From contig NC_092670.1 of assembly GCF_964355755.1 (NCBI RefSeq), positions 17,359,201 to 17,423,200 of the forward strand: 64,000 nt of DNA. Reading direction: 5' to 3'. This DNA is from Antedon mediterranea (taxonomy: Eukaryota > Echinodermata > Crinoidea > Comatulida > Antedonidae). The notes beneath the pieces are model-generated. The model had not been told where the DNA came from. It was given only the letters and a program-made list of their open reading frames with translations, and did not search any database. Shown in pieces: positions 46,901 through 59,506 of this stretch. The stretch's first letter is position 1. Each line of letters begins with the position of its first letter. The position numbers and the translations under genes were made by a program.

Positions 46901-49900
46901 CTGTTTACTAATTAAATTGAGTTAGAGAATTAGTTATTGACGATTAAAACGAATTTAGGTTCAACGATTTGCCCCAAATAGGGGTGTTTTCCGATCGTGG
47001 TATACACTGTCTATGGATGTCCATCTTGAAAAATACCCGCCACAAAAATGCGAGGAGGCTTCGCATTTTCCTATCTCCTCCTACGATAATTGTTTTTAAT
47101 AGCTGAAAACCGGTTGAACAGCTAGAGTACACCATCATAATGTTGAAGACAGGCCGATTTTCTTTAAAAAATACTATTTTGATAGATTTAATATACGATT
47201 ATACAAATCTATTGATTTGCGATGAATGGAACATCCCAATCTCTCAGTCTGCCAGAGTTTGGTTTAACACAAGTACTGTAGGTAAATTTATGAGCCCTTG
47301 GTTTAACACATATGGTAGGTAAATATATGGGCCCTTTGAAAATAAACTTGCGAGATTGTGGATAGGCTCTACTGTTAGATATATAAACACATTATTATAT
47401 ACAAATAAACTTTATACTGACAGTTCTTTATCAACGTTTGTATTAATTAATAATTACCAAATATAAACGTCGTAGTTGTGTATTGTGACATGGTACTTTA
47501 ATATTTCAATCGATTATGACAGTGACAGTTTTAACTAAACTAAATAAAGAATGTTCTCTAATATAATTAGGAATCTCTTGCCATACAAGGGGAAAATTAG
47601 TGTACAATGAATATTTAAAAGAAATAAATAAATAAATAAATAAAATAAAAGAAGTATTAAATCGCAAATGTTTTACTGTATTTAGAGGTATATTATTTAT
47701 AGGCCTATAAAACATGAAAAAAATATTTTGTTACTGAGTGGATAAAGAATATATTTAAAAATTGTTCCTCTTTGTACCTATCCGCTTTCCCATCCCTCAA
47801 CCCTAATGTTACATACAAAACACAAATTGGGTTTCTTTAAACAATGTAATGTCCAAATCAATTTTGTGATAAGTTTCTCCTTCGGAAGTAATTCCCAGGG
47901 TGCTAATTTTAGTTGACTACATAAATCATCGTGTCTATTTATTCGTTTCTGTAAACGACAATGTATATAGTCCTGCGGTACGTACATTTGAAATCGCCAG
48001 TTTTGTTACGCTGAAATTACTGTGTATTCGAGAACCATCTGTGGGCACGACCTAGATGGTACGCGAGCGAAGCGAGCGTACCATCTAGTAATAATAATTA
48101 CACAATAATAGTAAATTACTTTTATATGTAATGCATGACTAAAAATAGATTTATAGTTTAATCTATTTTAATATCATTGCAGTATTCATAAAATAATTTC
48201 AAACTCATTAACATAATTAGAAATATTCATTGGAAAATGATTTATCTTAAAACTTATGAATCTTAATCACTTTAAAGTTAAAAACATGAATGCTGTTACT
48301 TTACGATATTCATGTATTTATTTTGATATGTGAATAGCAGCGACCATAAGTGGCGTTCATACTGTGGTTTGAAGGCCACTCATAATGGATTTTTTACAAT
48401 ACAATACAAATCTTTCCTTATTCTGGAAAAGCTCTTTCAATACATTAATTTATACTGTGGCGCTGCCATATTCACCAAAATCATCACAAAATTATTTACA
48501 ATCAATTCCATGACATATTTTTCCATGTTTGAATAATAATGTTGGAGTAGTTGATTGACTTCTAGTTAGTATTTTTAGAGTGAAAAGTCCAGTCCATAAA
48601 ATTGAATAAATTTGTTAAATAAAATGGTACATGACCATTAGAAATATCATAAAATATGTAAAATGGATTAAAATCTAATAAATACATCAGAGAACAGGAC
48701 GACATTAAACTATATTAAATGAGTGATGACATTAAATGATTGATGTAATCAATTTATCCTGGTCAGATTAGACATGTCAGTTTTGATATAAATCAACATA
48801 ATTAGTTAAATTTTGAGACTTTCATCTCTATCTTGTGAAATTATAATATTTTAAATATTTAAAAATAATTAGTTGATGGTGTTTATTCATGAAGAATCTG
48901 ATTGGTTTATTTGGAGCTTCACAATTTACATCAATAGCCACCTGTTAATCTGTTCCTGTCTCAATAGGTGTGACAGCTTCCATGACATATTTTTCCATGT
49001 TTGAATAATAATATTTGAGTAGTTGATTGATCTAGTTAGTATTTTTAGAGTGAAAAGTCCAGTCCATAAAATTGAATAAATTTGTTAAATAAAATGGTAC
49101 ATGACCATTAGAAATATCATAAAATATGTAAAATGGATTAAAATCTAATAAATACATCAGAGAACAGGACGACATTAAACTATATTAAATGAGTGATGAC
49201 AAATGATTGATGTAATCAATTTATGCTGGTCAGATTAGACATGACAGTTTCGATATAAATCAACATAATTAGTTAAATTTTGAGACTTTCATCTCTCTAT
49301 CTGGTGAAATTATAATATTTTAAATATTTAAAAATAATTAGTTAATGGTGTTTATTCATGAAGAATCTGATTGGTTTATTTGGAACTTCACAATTTACAT
49401 CAATAGCCACCTGTTAATCTGTTCCTGTCTCAATAGGTGTGACAGCTATTAAGATGAACTTTGCTTTGAAATACCTTTCTACTACTGTACTAGGCCTGTT
49501 GAGTTTAAGATGTACAGGTAGTTAATTCACAAAGCAACTACATTTACATACAAGAATACTGTGTGTTTCCAGGGAGATATCTCCCTGATGTTTCTTACCG
49601 AATGCCATGATTCCAATAGATTCAGGAAAAGTGATTTTACCAAAGACCCACGGATTTGGTGTTTCTGGTCTGTTTAAAAAAAAAACATGGTTTTCAAATC
49701 AATTAAAAATATAAAATTCTTTTTATTTTTGTAATGTATGCAGAATCATGATCTCCTAAGGTGAAATTACTTTTGATAAGGTCAGCACAATAGGATGCCA
49801 TCTTGTTTATTCTCCTTAAATTGCCTCTCATAGAATCAGCATTAATCTATCCACTCAAGATGGCTTTATCATCGGCAAGTAGCTAGTCTTCTTTGTCCTG

Positions 49901-52900
49901 AACTAATTTATGTTCTGCTACTAGTACAGGTAATATTAAAGGCTATAACTAATTTAAATTTCAAATTAATTAAAGTGGATACCTGGGCTTGCTGAGGACA
50001 ATGTTAATTTGTGACTTTGTTTTGGTCTCTAACTAGAATCAATTAATTACCGTAGGTCTATATTGTGTTGCATTAAATGTTATAGAATACAGCTCTCATT
50101 GTACTAGGCTTATTGGAGGTATTTTATTAAAGAGGTTTCTAATTGGAGGTCTTTTATTGAGAATGGGTGTCTAATTAGAGGTATTGTTGATGATAGCTCA
50201 TTCAGAGGTCATTCATGCAAGTTATAATTTGGGTTCTTTAAGTTGAAGACATTATTTGAGACAGTGTGTAGTTAGAGGTTTATGTTTGTAATTGGAGGAC
50301 TTGCTGGAGAAAAAATGTCAATTACTAGGACATTTATGGATACATTAAAAAATAATTTTGGTCACAGAAAAGAGACCAACTTACAAATTTAATGTTCCAT
50401 ATCGCACTATGACAACTAACATGATGAATAGAACAAGAACCAATGAAGCAATTGATATCTGAGAAGAGAAAAACATCAATAAAATCAATTCCTAGACAAA
50501 TGAAGTATTGATGGACTTTAAATTGATGCCTGATTGTTCCTTTATTGACTGCTACGTAACAAAAAAGCTTGTGAATACATATATAATGCATTTTTTAAAG
50601 ATGCTTTAAAATGTAATGAATTTTAATTCACAAAAATGATTAAATTGTATTATTAAAACTGATAGTTGTTGAGGAACTTGAAAAAAAAAAAAATCATAAT
50701 TCTGCACAACATACATAATAGAGGTTTTACTGATAATTCACAGACATGTAAAAGTGGTTGGTAATAAACAGTACTGTAAATAATCTATGTTTTTTTAATA
50801 GGTTAAGATGGGAAAATCTGTAGGAATTAGAAAAAGCTGCCCAACCAAGATTCGACTCGGAACCTTCTACTTGGTGTGTAGGTTTACTGTACAAATGCCA
50901 CATTGACGGGCCTACTTCATGTAAGATAATGTACGTTTAATTGTATGATGACCATCAACATTCCGTGACTAGCTATAAAAATATTACATAGTTAATGTGT
51001 CCATTAGTTACACTAGTTTCCACATCGTTTAACCCATTAATGTCTCATGGTCCGTTGCCTTTGTCTGCCTAACTTACTGTAAACATAACTGAATGTGCTA
51101 CATACATAATGCTTATGAAATTAGCCAGTACTATTTAATATAACATAAGCAAACAACATTACTAAATGATACTGGGTTGACAAGTATACACAAATGATAA
51201 TTAAAATTTTAAAAAAAAATACATATTAACAATGAACCAGTTAATTTTGTATTTTTTTTAAACTTAAAAACATAACATTTGATAATGTTAAAATAATGTG
51301 CTTACCTTGACTAACTTGGCAACATTTTGGTATAATGATATAGGTAATGTTATAAACACTGTTACTAATGATATGACAAAGTAACGATTTGCCAACACAT
51401 GTTGTTCTGAAAAAAAATACAACAAATGATAAATTCAATTGAATTTGTTGTTGTTCTCATTTGTTTGTGGTTTTAGGATCCAAGCAATCACCCTCATAAA
51501 ACGAAAAGGCTTTTTATTTATATACAAAACCAATAAATTGATATTGTTATCAAAGTATTTAGATTCATCACCAATTTATAATCAATCCCATTAGACATAC
51601 ATATTGCATATTAGTAGCTTTATACACACACACCTACAGCCTAATGCATGGCAATGCTACACAGGCTATAATGTTATATATAAAACATAGGTTTGAATAA
51701 CAATTAGTGTAGTAACGTCTCGTAAAACTCATCTTCTGTGCTTGTCATTACCTGTCCCAATCAATAATCCTCCGCTTACGTGATATTACTTTAAGCCCAC
51801 GCTTTATGATATCAAAATAATATACGAGAGGAAAGAGTTTGCATTTGCTAATGTAGTGTCTGGCAAATGATTGTTGTTGTAAAAAATTGCTTTATTTTTT
51901 GTTTGTTTTGTCGAAAGCATCCACAATTTTTAGGTTATCAACCTGAGTTTTGGGAGATTAATAGGTACATACTTTAATACAGACCATGTTTATTGATTTT
52001 CAGAAAAATGTATATATTTGTGACATCACAAATGCTTTATATTAAAATCTTGAGTTATCTTTATCTTCAATATGGGGCCGAAATAATAAATAGCATGCCC
52101 TCTGTTGCTCTATTTAATTTACACATTTACACATTTCGCTCAGTTTCTGAGTGCATAATTTTTTAATGCACCCAATTTCTATACTGTATCCTAATTTGTT
52201 CAGTATCTAGTTCCATGATACAAGTAACATGTTAGGAAAATACTCACCATCAAAGACTCTTATAAACACTGCAGTGATTGTGTCTCCTATAATCACATTA
52301 TAACTGATCATTGCTGAAGGAGATAAATTTTGTAAAAATCATTATTAGTTGAAACAGAATGTTTTACATAAATTTGAACAGAAAAAAATTCCAAAAATGA
52401 AGTTTAATCCTTAAAAATGTAAAAGCAAGAAAACATTAGTAAATTTGAAAAGAAGACTGAAACAGTAAAAACTAAACAATTTTAGGAATGAAAAAAATTA
52501 ATTTTAACTTAAGTCTTGGAAGGCAGATGACCAACCATTAGACCACTGAGGCATATCTCAGATCTAATGGTTACATAATTTACATAATTACAGTATGCTA
52601 GCTATAAACATAATAATTATAATGACGTTAATAAATGCATTAATAAAGATTTGTTACTCTCATTACTGCAAATTAAGATGTCAATTTGTCTGTTTTGCGT
52701 TAATGGTATAGACTCCTCAATATGTTTTTATATATCTATCATTCTTTAATGGGAATAAATATAGCTCAGGCATTTAAGGAATTTATTTTCTTTCCGTTCT
52801 AGAGCAAGTAACTTTACAAAAAATTCTCTTTAAACTTCATTACTTAAAAGGAACAGGAACATCTTTTAAATCCTGTTGTCGGTTTGTCTGTTGTCCAATA

Positions 52901-55900
52901 TTTAAATAATTGTCCCAGATGCAGTGCATGGTGGATTTTTAACAAATCAATAACAGGGAAAAAGTCATTTTCTTTCATTTTTTAAGTCCTTCCTAACCAG
53001 TTTTTATTTTTGAACACAAGTGTCTTGACCCAGATTATACTTACCTATGAATGGATACAGAAACTGTACAATGGTCAGAAAGTAATAGCCCACTCTCCCG
53101 AATGCTACTTCAACTAGCCCTTGGTATGTGTTGGTACCAGATAAATGCCCGCTTTTGATAAGTAGAACCAATGAATAATCTGAAAAACAATAATAATATA
53201 AAATGATAGGAGATTTTTAAGTACAGGTTTTTGTTTATATAAGGGGACTTATTCTACAACTGGAGTTTTTACAGTGCACTTTATGCCTACCACTAGAATC
53301 GTAGAGTTTTTTTAAAGTGTAGTTAAGTGACTGCGTACACTTTGTAGTACCTTATTTGACAATGTTTATTGCAATGTTTCATAATTTGTTGCATAGGCTT
53401 CAAATCAAAATAGAGTATCATTTACAAAATTTCAAGTAACAGAATCAATACTGTAAAGATCTGTAAAGATCTGTAAAGATCTGTAAATATCAGTACAATC
53501 AACATGTAACATACTGTATTAGCAATCTGTATCTATGTTGCTCATAGCCTTTTGTGTACACTATTCACAATGTCAAATAAATACTTTTTTTTTAGTGTTT
53601 TCTAAAAAAACAGTTGTTTAATTTGCTATCGTTTTATTTTATTCATCAAACCATAATTTAATTTTGCAAATTTGAATAAAAACCAACTGTTTTTTTCCTA
53701 TTGTAAAAATGCTGTAAAACGGTTCAGTAGGTTTTTTAGAGAGATTAATTTAAAAAAAATAAATCAATCAGTCCACTTTGTAATAAGAGATAGATATTAC
53801 TGTGTATTAAATGCACCTGCCTATCAGCTATTATACACAATTTATTTAATTTATTTATTTATCTTATAAACCAAGGTGCCACAACAGTAGAAATCTTACA
53901 TTTTTCCTTAATTGTCATTACCATATCCCTTATAAGGTAAATTTACCAAAACATTCCTTCATACAACAGCTATTTTAAATCATCAAGTTAATGTATTTCT
54001 TATTTAAAATATCAAATCATTTGGTTTCAGCATACATTATGTATTTTACTGTACATGCTTGAGGAAGTGTTACCATAGAAACAACAAGCATTATTTTAAT
54101 GACTATATTATGATAATTATAATTAAAATGATAATCTTCAACAATTAAGATTATTTGCCCGTAGAATTCTTTTATATTGTTTACTGTATTGTGTACTGCT
54201 TGACATATTATAATTGTGAATCGTTAACTTTTTTGTGAATATATTATATGTATTTGATTTTATAAACATTTTGTATGGAGAGTAGAGTAACCAATAAATA
54301 TTATTATTATCTTTAGTTTATTTAATATGTATTCTATTTGTATGTATTTGATTTTTAAAATGTAAATTGAATTCTACTGATAAATGAATAATTTAGAACG
54401 TTAGAATGTCAATGTAAGTATAAATCAACTGGAAGGTATCAAATATTATATTCAATTTGTAGCATTTCACATTTCAAAGGAATGTCATTTTTTATTTAGA
54501 GGCTTAAAGGAAAGATTTCTTAAATATTCTGTCAATGTGTTGAGAATAAATTATAATATAATTTAGAGCTTGTTGTATATATGTACTGTATGTTGTCATA
54601 TAATTTGTATTTTATTATATCCATTCTGTATCTCACTACCTGCAGTATGTATTACAATCCCAATATCAGACTCTCTGAAAACTGCAAACTCTTCCAAAAC
54701 CAGACTTGTCTAGAGATCCAAAATGTACCAAATTCATTTTTTTTTTTTTCAATATAAAATTTAATTTAATATCGGTAGTATATTACGAACAATATTAGAT
54801 AGTTGCTATAGAGATAACTCAATAAATTTTTTAGGTATGACTATCTCAAAAAACGATGTATCTCTTGAAACCAAAGTATATAAGAAATCCACTAATAAAG
54901 GCTTATTATTACATTATGATAGCCATGTGGATATCAAACATAAACGTAATCTAATTCACACAATGCTTAATAGGGCCTACAAATTGTCATCTACGCATGA
55001 CATTTTCCTATCAGAGGTTGATAATGTAACTAAGATTTTTCAAAAGTTGAATTATCCTTTAGATCTTATTAGTAATATTGTTAAGGCTTTCAACCAATCC
55101 ATTAATACTTGTGTGACTCCTAGTAATACTAATGAAGATATGCTAACTGATGAATCTCCCCAGCCTATTAGGATTGTACTACCGTACAAGGATCAAACTT
55201 GTTGTAACACGGTTACTAAACAACTTAAACAACTTAGTGCGAAGATTGAAAATGATATTTTACCAGTATTTACTAGTCGTAAGATAGGTGACACCTTAAA
55301 ACCTAAAGAAATGAAACCCAGAATCATTAATTCACAATGCGTTGTGTACAAATTTCAATGTGGTTTGTGTGATACAAACTATGTCGGTTACACTTGCCGA
55401 CACCTTTACAAACGCATTAATGAACATAACAAAAGTATTATAGGCGATCACCTAAAACAACATGGCATAACTGGTGATATCTCAGGCCCCGTTTCTGCTG
55501 CCAAAAATATACCGTATATATACGGTATATTTTATATACGGTATATTTTTTGGCAGCAGAAATGGGTCTCATAAAAAATATACCGTATATATATGCGGTA
55601 TATATACCGCATAAATATCCCCATCGTTTGTGGATATTATACGGTATATTCCAAAATATACCGTATATTTCGTACCCCGTTTCTGCTGCACTCAAAATAT
55701 ACCGTATATGTGACCCGGCCCATGACACGAGGTCAAAAACTAACAGAGCGTGACGCGTTTGTTTTGTTTTTCTGCTGCATTGACACACGTACGTGTGTAA
55801 TAAGCAAGCAACAGATCAAAATATCACTGTGGACTGAAGAAATAACTATTTTTGCAATTCAATTGTGGGGAGAAGCGAAGGTTGGGGGGAGACTACATGG

Positions 55901-58900
55901 CAACAGAAGAGATACCGAGATTTACAAAAGTATCTCAAACAAAATAAAAGCAGAATTTGTGGTAGAATTAATAACGCCAAAGTTATCGGCAAACGCCGTC
56001 GTCTTCTTTGCATAAATGTAGTCAATGCCCATTCTACATTTCTAGATTGTTTGTGCGATGTAAATTCGTTGCCACTTCTGATCATTATATTTAAAATAGA
56101 AAGCAATGCTAAGACGTTTTGATAAACCATAATTGTTTTGTTTTTGTCATGTAACCTCACTACACGAGACTCTAGGTCAATCCATACTTCCGTCTCACAA
56201 AATGCATTTTGGGTATATGAAAGCCAACTTTTTTTACAGCCCACCCACGAAGTACGTGCAGCGGAAACGGTGCACGAATTTCATATACGGTATATATACG
56301 GTATATTTATACGGTATATTTATACGGTATATTTGGGATTGGCAGCAGAAACAGGGCCTCAGAATACTTTAGAGTCTTATCTAAATGCAATAATAAGTTT
56401 GATTGCCTAATTAAGGAGATGTTGTGGATCAAAGAGATAAAACCTACACTCAATAAACAATCGGATTCCATCAAAGCTAAATTGTTTATCTAACTCAGTA
56501 GGAGGAGCTAATTACTTAATTAGCCCCAAATTAGCATTTCCTGTCACCAACTTTGGTGCTTAGTGCACATAATTATTATTGTTTTGTATTCACTTGATCT
56601 TGAAAATGGTTCTATGATGGTACCGAAACGTCGATCTCTCTTTTTGTCATTAAATTCATTTTTACCATTAAAAACACATTCCCAATACCAGACTTTCTGG
56701 AAAACCAAACATAATAGGCCAGCCCAAAGGTGTCCGGTATTGGGAGTTTGACTGTAAACATCACCATACATTTCTACCATACATTATAAAGTAAACAGCC
56801 TCATTATGGCAAATTCCAGTAGCTAATTGTCAGTACTGTATCAATAATTTGTCCAGTATCAATAAATCTCAAAATACACACGTTGATCCTTTATCTAAGT
56901 ACACTCAAACATTGCTTCTATAGTTGTTTATTATCCATACAATTTATATTTATATTTTGTTGAGTCATTTTGTGCTTCAAAACTCTAGTGATTGCTGTGT
57001 GTTAATATAAGATTTTTCAACACATTTTATCTTTTTCTACTTAATTTGTATACATTTCTCATAAAAATACTTTATTTATTAAATCATTGCAAATATAGTA
57101 GTTGTAAATAACTTTCACTAGAAAAATATAAAACAGAAAAAGCTAATGATTTATTTCAATGCAAAAAGATCTTTTTAACCAGTTGAGGGGAAGAAACTAT
57201 TGTCAACAACTATCACTGTTACTTTTATGTATTATATATTATTATTTTTGTTTGTGTACTATTGAGACAAGGGCCCCAATGGAGACCTTTTTTTTACCGA
57301 TTGGGTCACCTTGATGAGTTATTGTACTATTATACTAAGGGCCCCAAAGAAGACCTTTTTTTACCGATTAGGTCACCTTGAAAAGTTATACAATTTAATC
57401 AATTCAATTGATCTTTTAATTATTCAATTCATTTTCATATACCATAATTAGGTAATCCTCAGATCTTCATTTCAATTTCAATTTTAGTTAATAATTTAAT
57501 CAATGAATAGATAAAAAGCTACTTGAAATATATCACACCTTTTTGTTTCCATTTTTAAATTGCAATACATAATAATATAATAAGCAGTTTATTAAAATAT
57601 TTCACCAAATATTGAAGTATATGACAGTATATTCAAGATGTTAACAAATTATGACATCACCAAAAAGAAATTGAATTTAGTTCTGTTCTGTTGGTATATA
57701 GCTATTTCCACAAAAAAAAAAAACAATAATATTTAAATTAATTAATGCCTGCAAAGCATAGCTAAAGTAAGTAGTCCATTCATTTCCTTTATAATCGGAT
57801 ATTGTACATCCATACACAACAAAATTTCAACCAGGAAATTGACAATAACATCTTCCACAAAAACAACCTAAAATATTAATTTGCACCAATGCTGATGAGG
57901 TTGGATTGTGGAAGTCGTACATTGACTAATGACTATGGTAATAATTTAGTAATGACAAACCTGTAATTCCAGCCACCAATATAAGAAGTATAATACCAAG
58001 TGGTAGACCAGATTTCATCATGGCATATGGAATACCTGAAAATAATAAAAACACCAATTAAAATAATGTTTACTGAAAACAAATTTGAGCTTCTCTTCCC
58101 AAACAAGAACAAGGATAAATGTTCCACCTTTTGTAAATCACCTTTAACATCATTTCTTGTCATTCATTTGTTTTAATTGATTGGAATTTTCAGTTTAAAA
58201 AATAAAGTGATTATTGAAATCTTTTGTATTTTATCATTATTTTTAAACATTGTATTGATACATGTAACATCTTGAACTTTGTCTGTTTTATTTTTAACAT
58301 CTTGTATGACTGTCAGAATGAATGTGAATAACCACACAATAGAAAACAAAATTACTGACTCCAGAAATAGGCCTACAAAGAAGGCGTGTTAAACTTAAGC
58401 TTATTTACTTCAACATTCCATGGATGATTTTCTATTTTTATATTTTATTTACAGTATATATATCATTCAAAAACATTAAATAAAGAGCCTCAATACAGTA
58501 ATGTTGTAAATTTCCATGCCATTTAATTCTAATAGATTTTCCTGTAGCTATTTCAAACTGAGAGTAGGGATGATGTGCACATTTTTAAATCAAAGATCTT
58601 CTCCAAAACATTCTCTTTGAATGTAAAATCATCAATTGTACGTATTTGGTTAATATTCCAAAAACAACAATATTAATTTGATCCTGAACTTTATTAATTA
58701 TTAAATGTTTAATGTTTTAATGTTATGTAATCCAATAATTGACTGCCTCACTCACTGTACGAGCAACAGTTACATCAACATACATTATAAAATCAATAAT
58801 TGTCTATTACTATGTACATACACATCATTGCTAATGTCAATGCTTTTTTTTTCTCGTTTGTAACTCAAGTCATGAATGCAAAGCATGTACTCTTGGCCTG

Positions 58901-59506
58901 ATTATTCACATTTTTTAATGCATACTAATAAAGTTATTGTGCACTGTAAACTCATATATAAATGTAGATCATTTATTTTGTACATTATATATTTTTGTGA
59001 ATCTTCTATATTTGTGCATCCTATATTTTGAAAATTCTTGTGCAACATATATTTTGCGAACACTCTATTTTTATGCATCTTTTATTTTGTGAATCCTCTA
59101 CCTAGTTTTGTGCGTCTATTTTTGTGAATCTTATATTTTTGTACACTTTTTAAGCATCCTTTTAATATTCCTATGCTTCCTATAAATAGGCCTATTGGTG
59201 TTTTTAAAATAGAGAATTTGCGAAATATATATGATGCTTAAAAGCTTTGTGCATCATATATATTAGGCAAATTCTCTATTTTTATGCATCTTATATGTTT
59301 GTGCACTATTTATTTTTGTGCATCCTATATTTGTGAATCTGTGTGCATCATATATTTTCACTGACGTATAACTTACCAATGATACCAGATCCTAGGATAC
59401 TGTTGGCAGTATTAAAGCTCGCTCCAGTAACTGAACTTTGTTTCTCCACCTCTCCATCCTCAATGAGTTCAATTCTATCGCTTGTGTTGATAGCTCCATT
59501 GATTGG
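40999..59506 (-). CDS. SLC38A11: sodium-coupled neutral amino acid transporter, SLC38A11-like, first exon missing
   Basis: A membrane amino acid transporter of the SLC38 (SNAT) family. Exons in transcript order: 59506-59377, 58035-57961, 53179-53045, 52313-52248, 51406-51306, 50458-50385, 49669-49599, 45326-45165, 42757-42645, 42075-41929, 41292-40999. All introns are GT-AG and the phases agree, giving 455 aa. Landmarks in order: SFNTANSILGSGIIGIPYAMMKSG (first helix), YPFIAMISYNVI, RYFVISLVTVFITLPISLY, AFICHHNSFLLYTSLEDPTV, GYATFTGNTQGDILENYC, PLECFVCRE, CLGIVLSLNG, VFILPTLSYIKL. The last five agree closely with human SLC38A11, including the cysteines after the last helix. The first exon seen starts in phase 0 without a Met, so an upstream exon with the start codon exists; I could not find it between 59507 and 64000. 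Paralogue assignment is probable; ion coupling is family inference. Confidence 0.92.
41611..41765. mobile_element. MITE family A, copy in SLC38A11 last intron
   Basis: Left end 'tccttgtctacattatc', core 'gatgtgcccatatatgcac', right end 'gatagtgtagacagagct'. It is moderately diverged from the other copies. Confidence 0.8.
43930..44225. repeat. degenerate tandem repeat, about 22-bp unit
   Basis: Units of the type 'atcattactatatatgggca' repeat irregularly about a dozen times, in the intron between exons 8 and 9 of the transporter. The short frame inside it (MGRSLLYMGTSSLYMGHYY) is a by-product of the repeat. Confidence 0.75.
46384..46546. mobile_element. MITE family A, copy in SLC38A11 intron 7
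   Basis: Left end 'atctctgtctacactttt', core 'gatgtgcccaaatatggaaa', right end 'aatagtgtagacagagtt'. Both ends carry a few substitutions. Confidence 0.8.
46697..46762 (-). mobile_element. tRNA-derived SINE-like fragment
   Basis: On the minus strand an A-box-like 'tagcttggttgttaa' is followed about 30 nt later by a B-box 'ggttcaaatcc' within a T-arm-like stretch. The acceptor arms do not pair, so this is a pseudo-tRNA or SINE head rather than a tRNA gene. Confidence 0.5.
47045..47069. repeat. short hairpin, 9-bp arms
   Basis: Perfect arms 'aaaatgcga' and 'tcgcatttt' enclose a 7-nt GC-rich loop. Similar in style to the hairpin at 48052. Confidence 0.5.
48052..48088. repeat. hairpin, 13-bp perfect arms
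   Basis: Arms 'ctagatggtacgc' and 'gcgtaccatctag' enclose the loop 'gagcgaagcga', which is itself near-palindromic. It stands out as CpG-rich in very AT-rich intron sequence. Confidence 0.65.
48507..49447. repeat. 472-bp tandem duplication in SLC38A11 intron 7
   Basis: Unit 1 (48507-48978) and unit 2 (48979-49447) start 'tccatgacatatttttccat' and end 'ctcaataggtgtgacagct'. They differ by a few substitutions and short indels, so the duplication is recent. No exon is included. Confidence 0.95.
50840..50913 (-). mobile_element. tRNA-derived SINE-like fragment
   Basis: The minus strand shows a T-arm-like 'ccgagtcgaatcttgg' with a preceding anticodon-like region. The rest does not fold as a tRNA. 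It lies in SLC38A11 intron 5. Confidence 0.4.
52515..52560 (-). mobile_element. tRNA-like A-box fragment
   Basis: The minus strand reads 'cctcagtggtctaatggttg' followed by 'gtcatctgccttcc', close to a tRNA D-arm and A box. No B box follows, so a truncated SINE is likely. Confidence 0.4.
53453..53490. repeat. 11-bp tandem repeat, 4 copies
   Basis: The word 'ctgtaaagatctgtaaagat' continues as four units of 'ctgtaaagat' plus one base. Nothing functional is inferred. Confidence 0.8.
54765..56493 (+). pseudogene. 5'-truncated Penelope-like element: RT tail plus GIY-YIG endonuclease, split by an insertion
   Basis: The frame is open from 54765 (in-frame stop just before) and runs into a retroelement C-terminus. 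It begins with a reverse-transcriptase tail (FLGMTISKNDVSLETKVY) without the catalytic palm motifs, so the 5' part is gone. The region 167-200 from the internal Met at 54837 is the GIY-YIG nuclease found in Penelope-like elements: VVYKFQCGLC, then NYVGYTCRHLYKRINEH. At 55485 it is interrupted by an 872-bp DNA element. The remaining C-terminus resumes at 56363 and ends at TAA 56491-56493. Leaving out the insert and one target duplication, the frame continues without a break. It lies antisense in SLC38A11 intron 2. It is a non-functional fragment. Confidence 0.88.
55486..56357. mobile_element. 872-bp inverted-repeat element inserted in the Penelope-like frame
   Basis: Left end GCCCCGTTTCTGCTGCC and right end GGCAGCAGAAACAGGGC are inverse complements with one mismatch. 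The direct repeat 'ctcag' flanks it (55481-55485 and 56358-56362). Both subterminal regions are packed with the palindromic word 'ataccgtatat'. The left end also contains a complete mini hairpin (55486-55566) closed by the same terminal repeat, and a further inner copy of the terminus near 55675. The middle (about 55700-56270) is less AT-rich and holds short frames of up to 140 codons on both strands; none is recognised. Confidence 0.88.
56612..56632 (+). other. possible degenerate hammerhead-like motif of the Penelope-like element
   Basis: About 120 nt past the stop, 'ctatgatggtaccgaaacg' resembles the CUGAUGA and GAAAC core boxes separated by a tiny stem. Penelope-like elements are known to carry hammerhead ribozyme motifs. 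The first box has substitutions, so activity is doubtful. Confidence 0.3.
57253..57385. repeat. tandem duplication, about 75-bp unit
   Basis: Two copies carry 'agggcccca', 'agacctttttttaccgatt' and 'ggtcaccttga'. It may be part of a dispersed repeat. It lies in SLC38A11 intron 2. Confidence 0.65.
58970..59350. repeat. degenerate 'tttttgtgcatcctata' tandem repeat
   Basis: Words such as 'tttgtgaatcctatattt' and 'tttgtgcatcatatattt' recur about every 20-30 bp for nearly 400 bp, stopping about 30 bp before the donor of the first transporter exon seen. An inverted pair 'aatttgcgaaatatatatga' / 'catatatattaggcaaattc' sits inside. Confidence 0.65.

Noticed and set aside
55593-56244. Overlapping frames of 132-140 codons on both strands inside the 872-bp element
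   Set aside because: No transposase motif, and the frames partly read the palindromic 'ataccgtatat' modules; kept only as the interior of the element.
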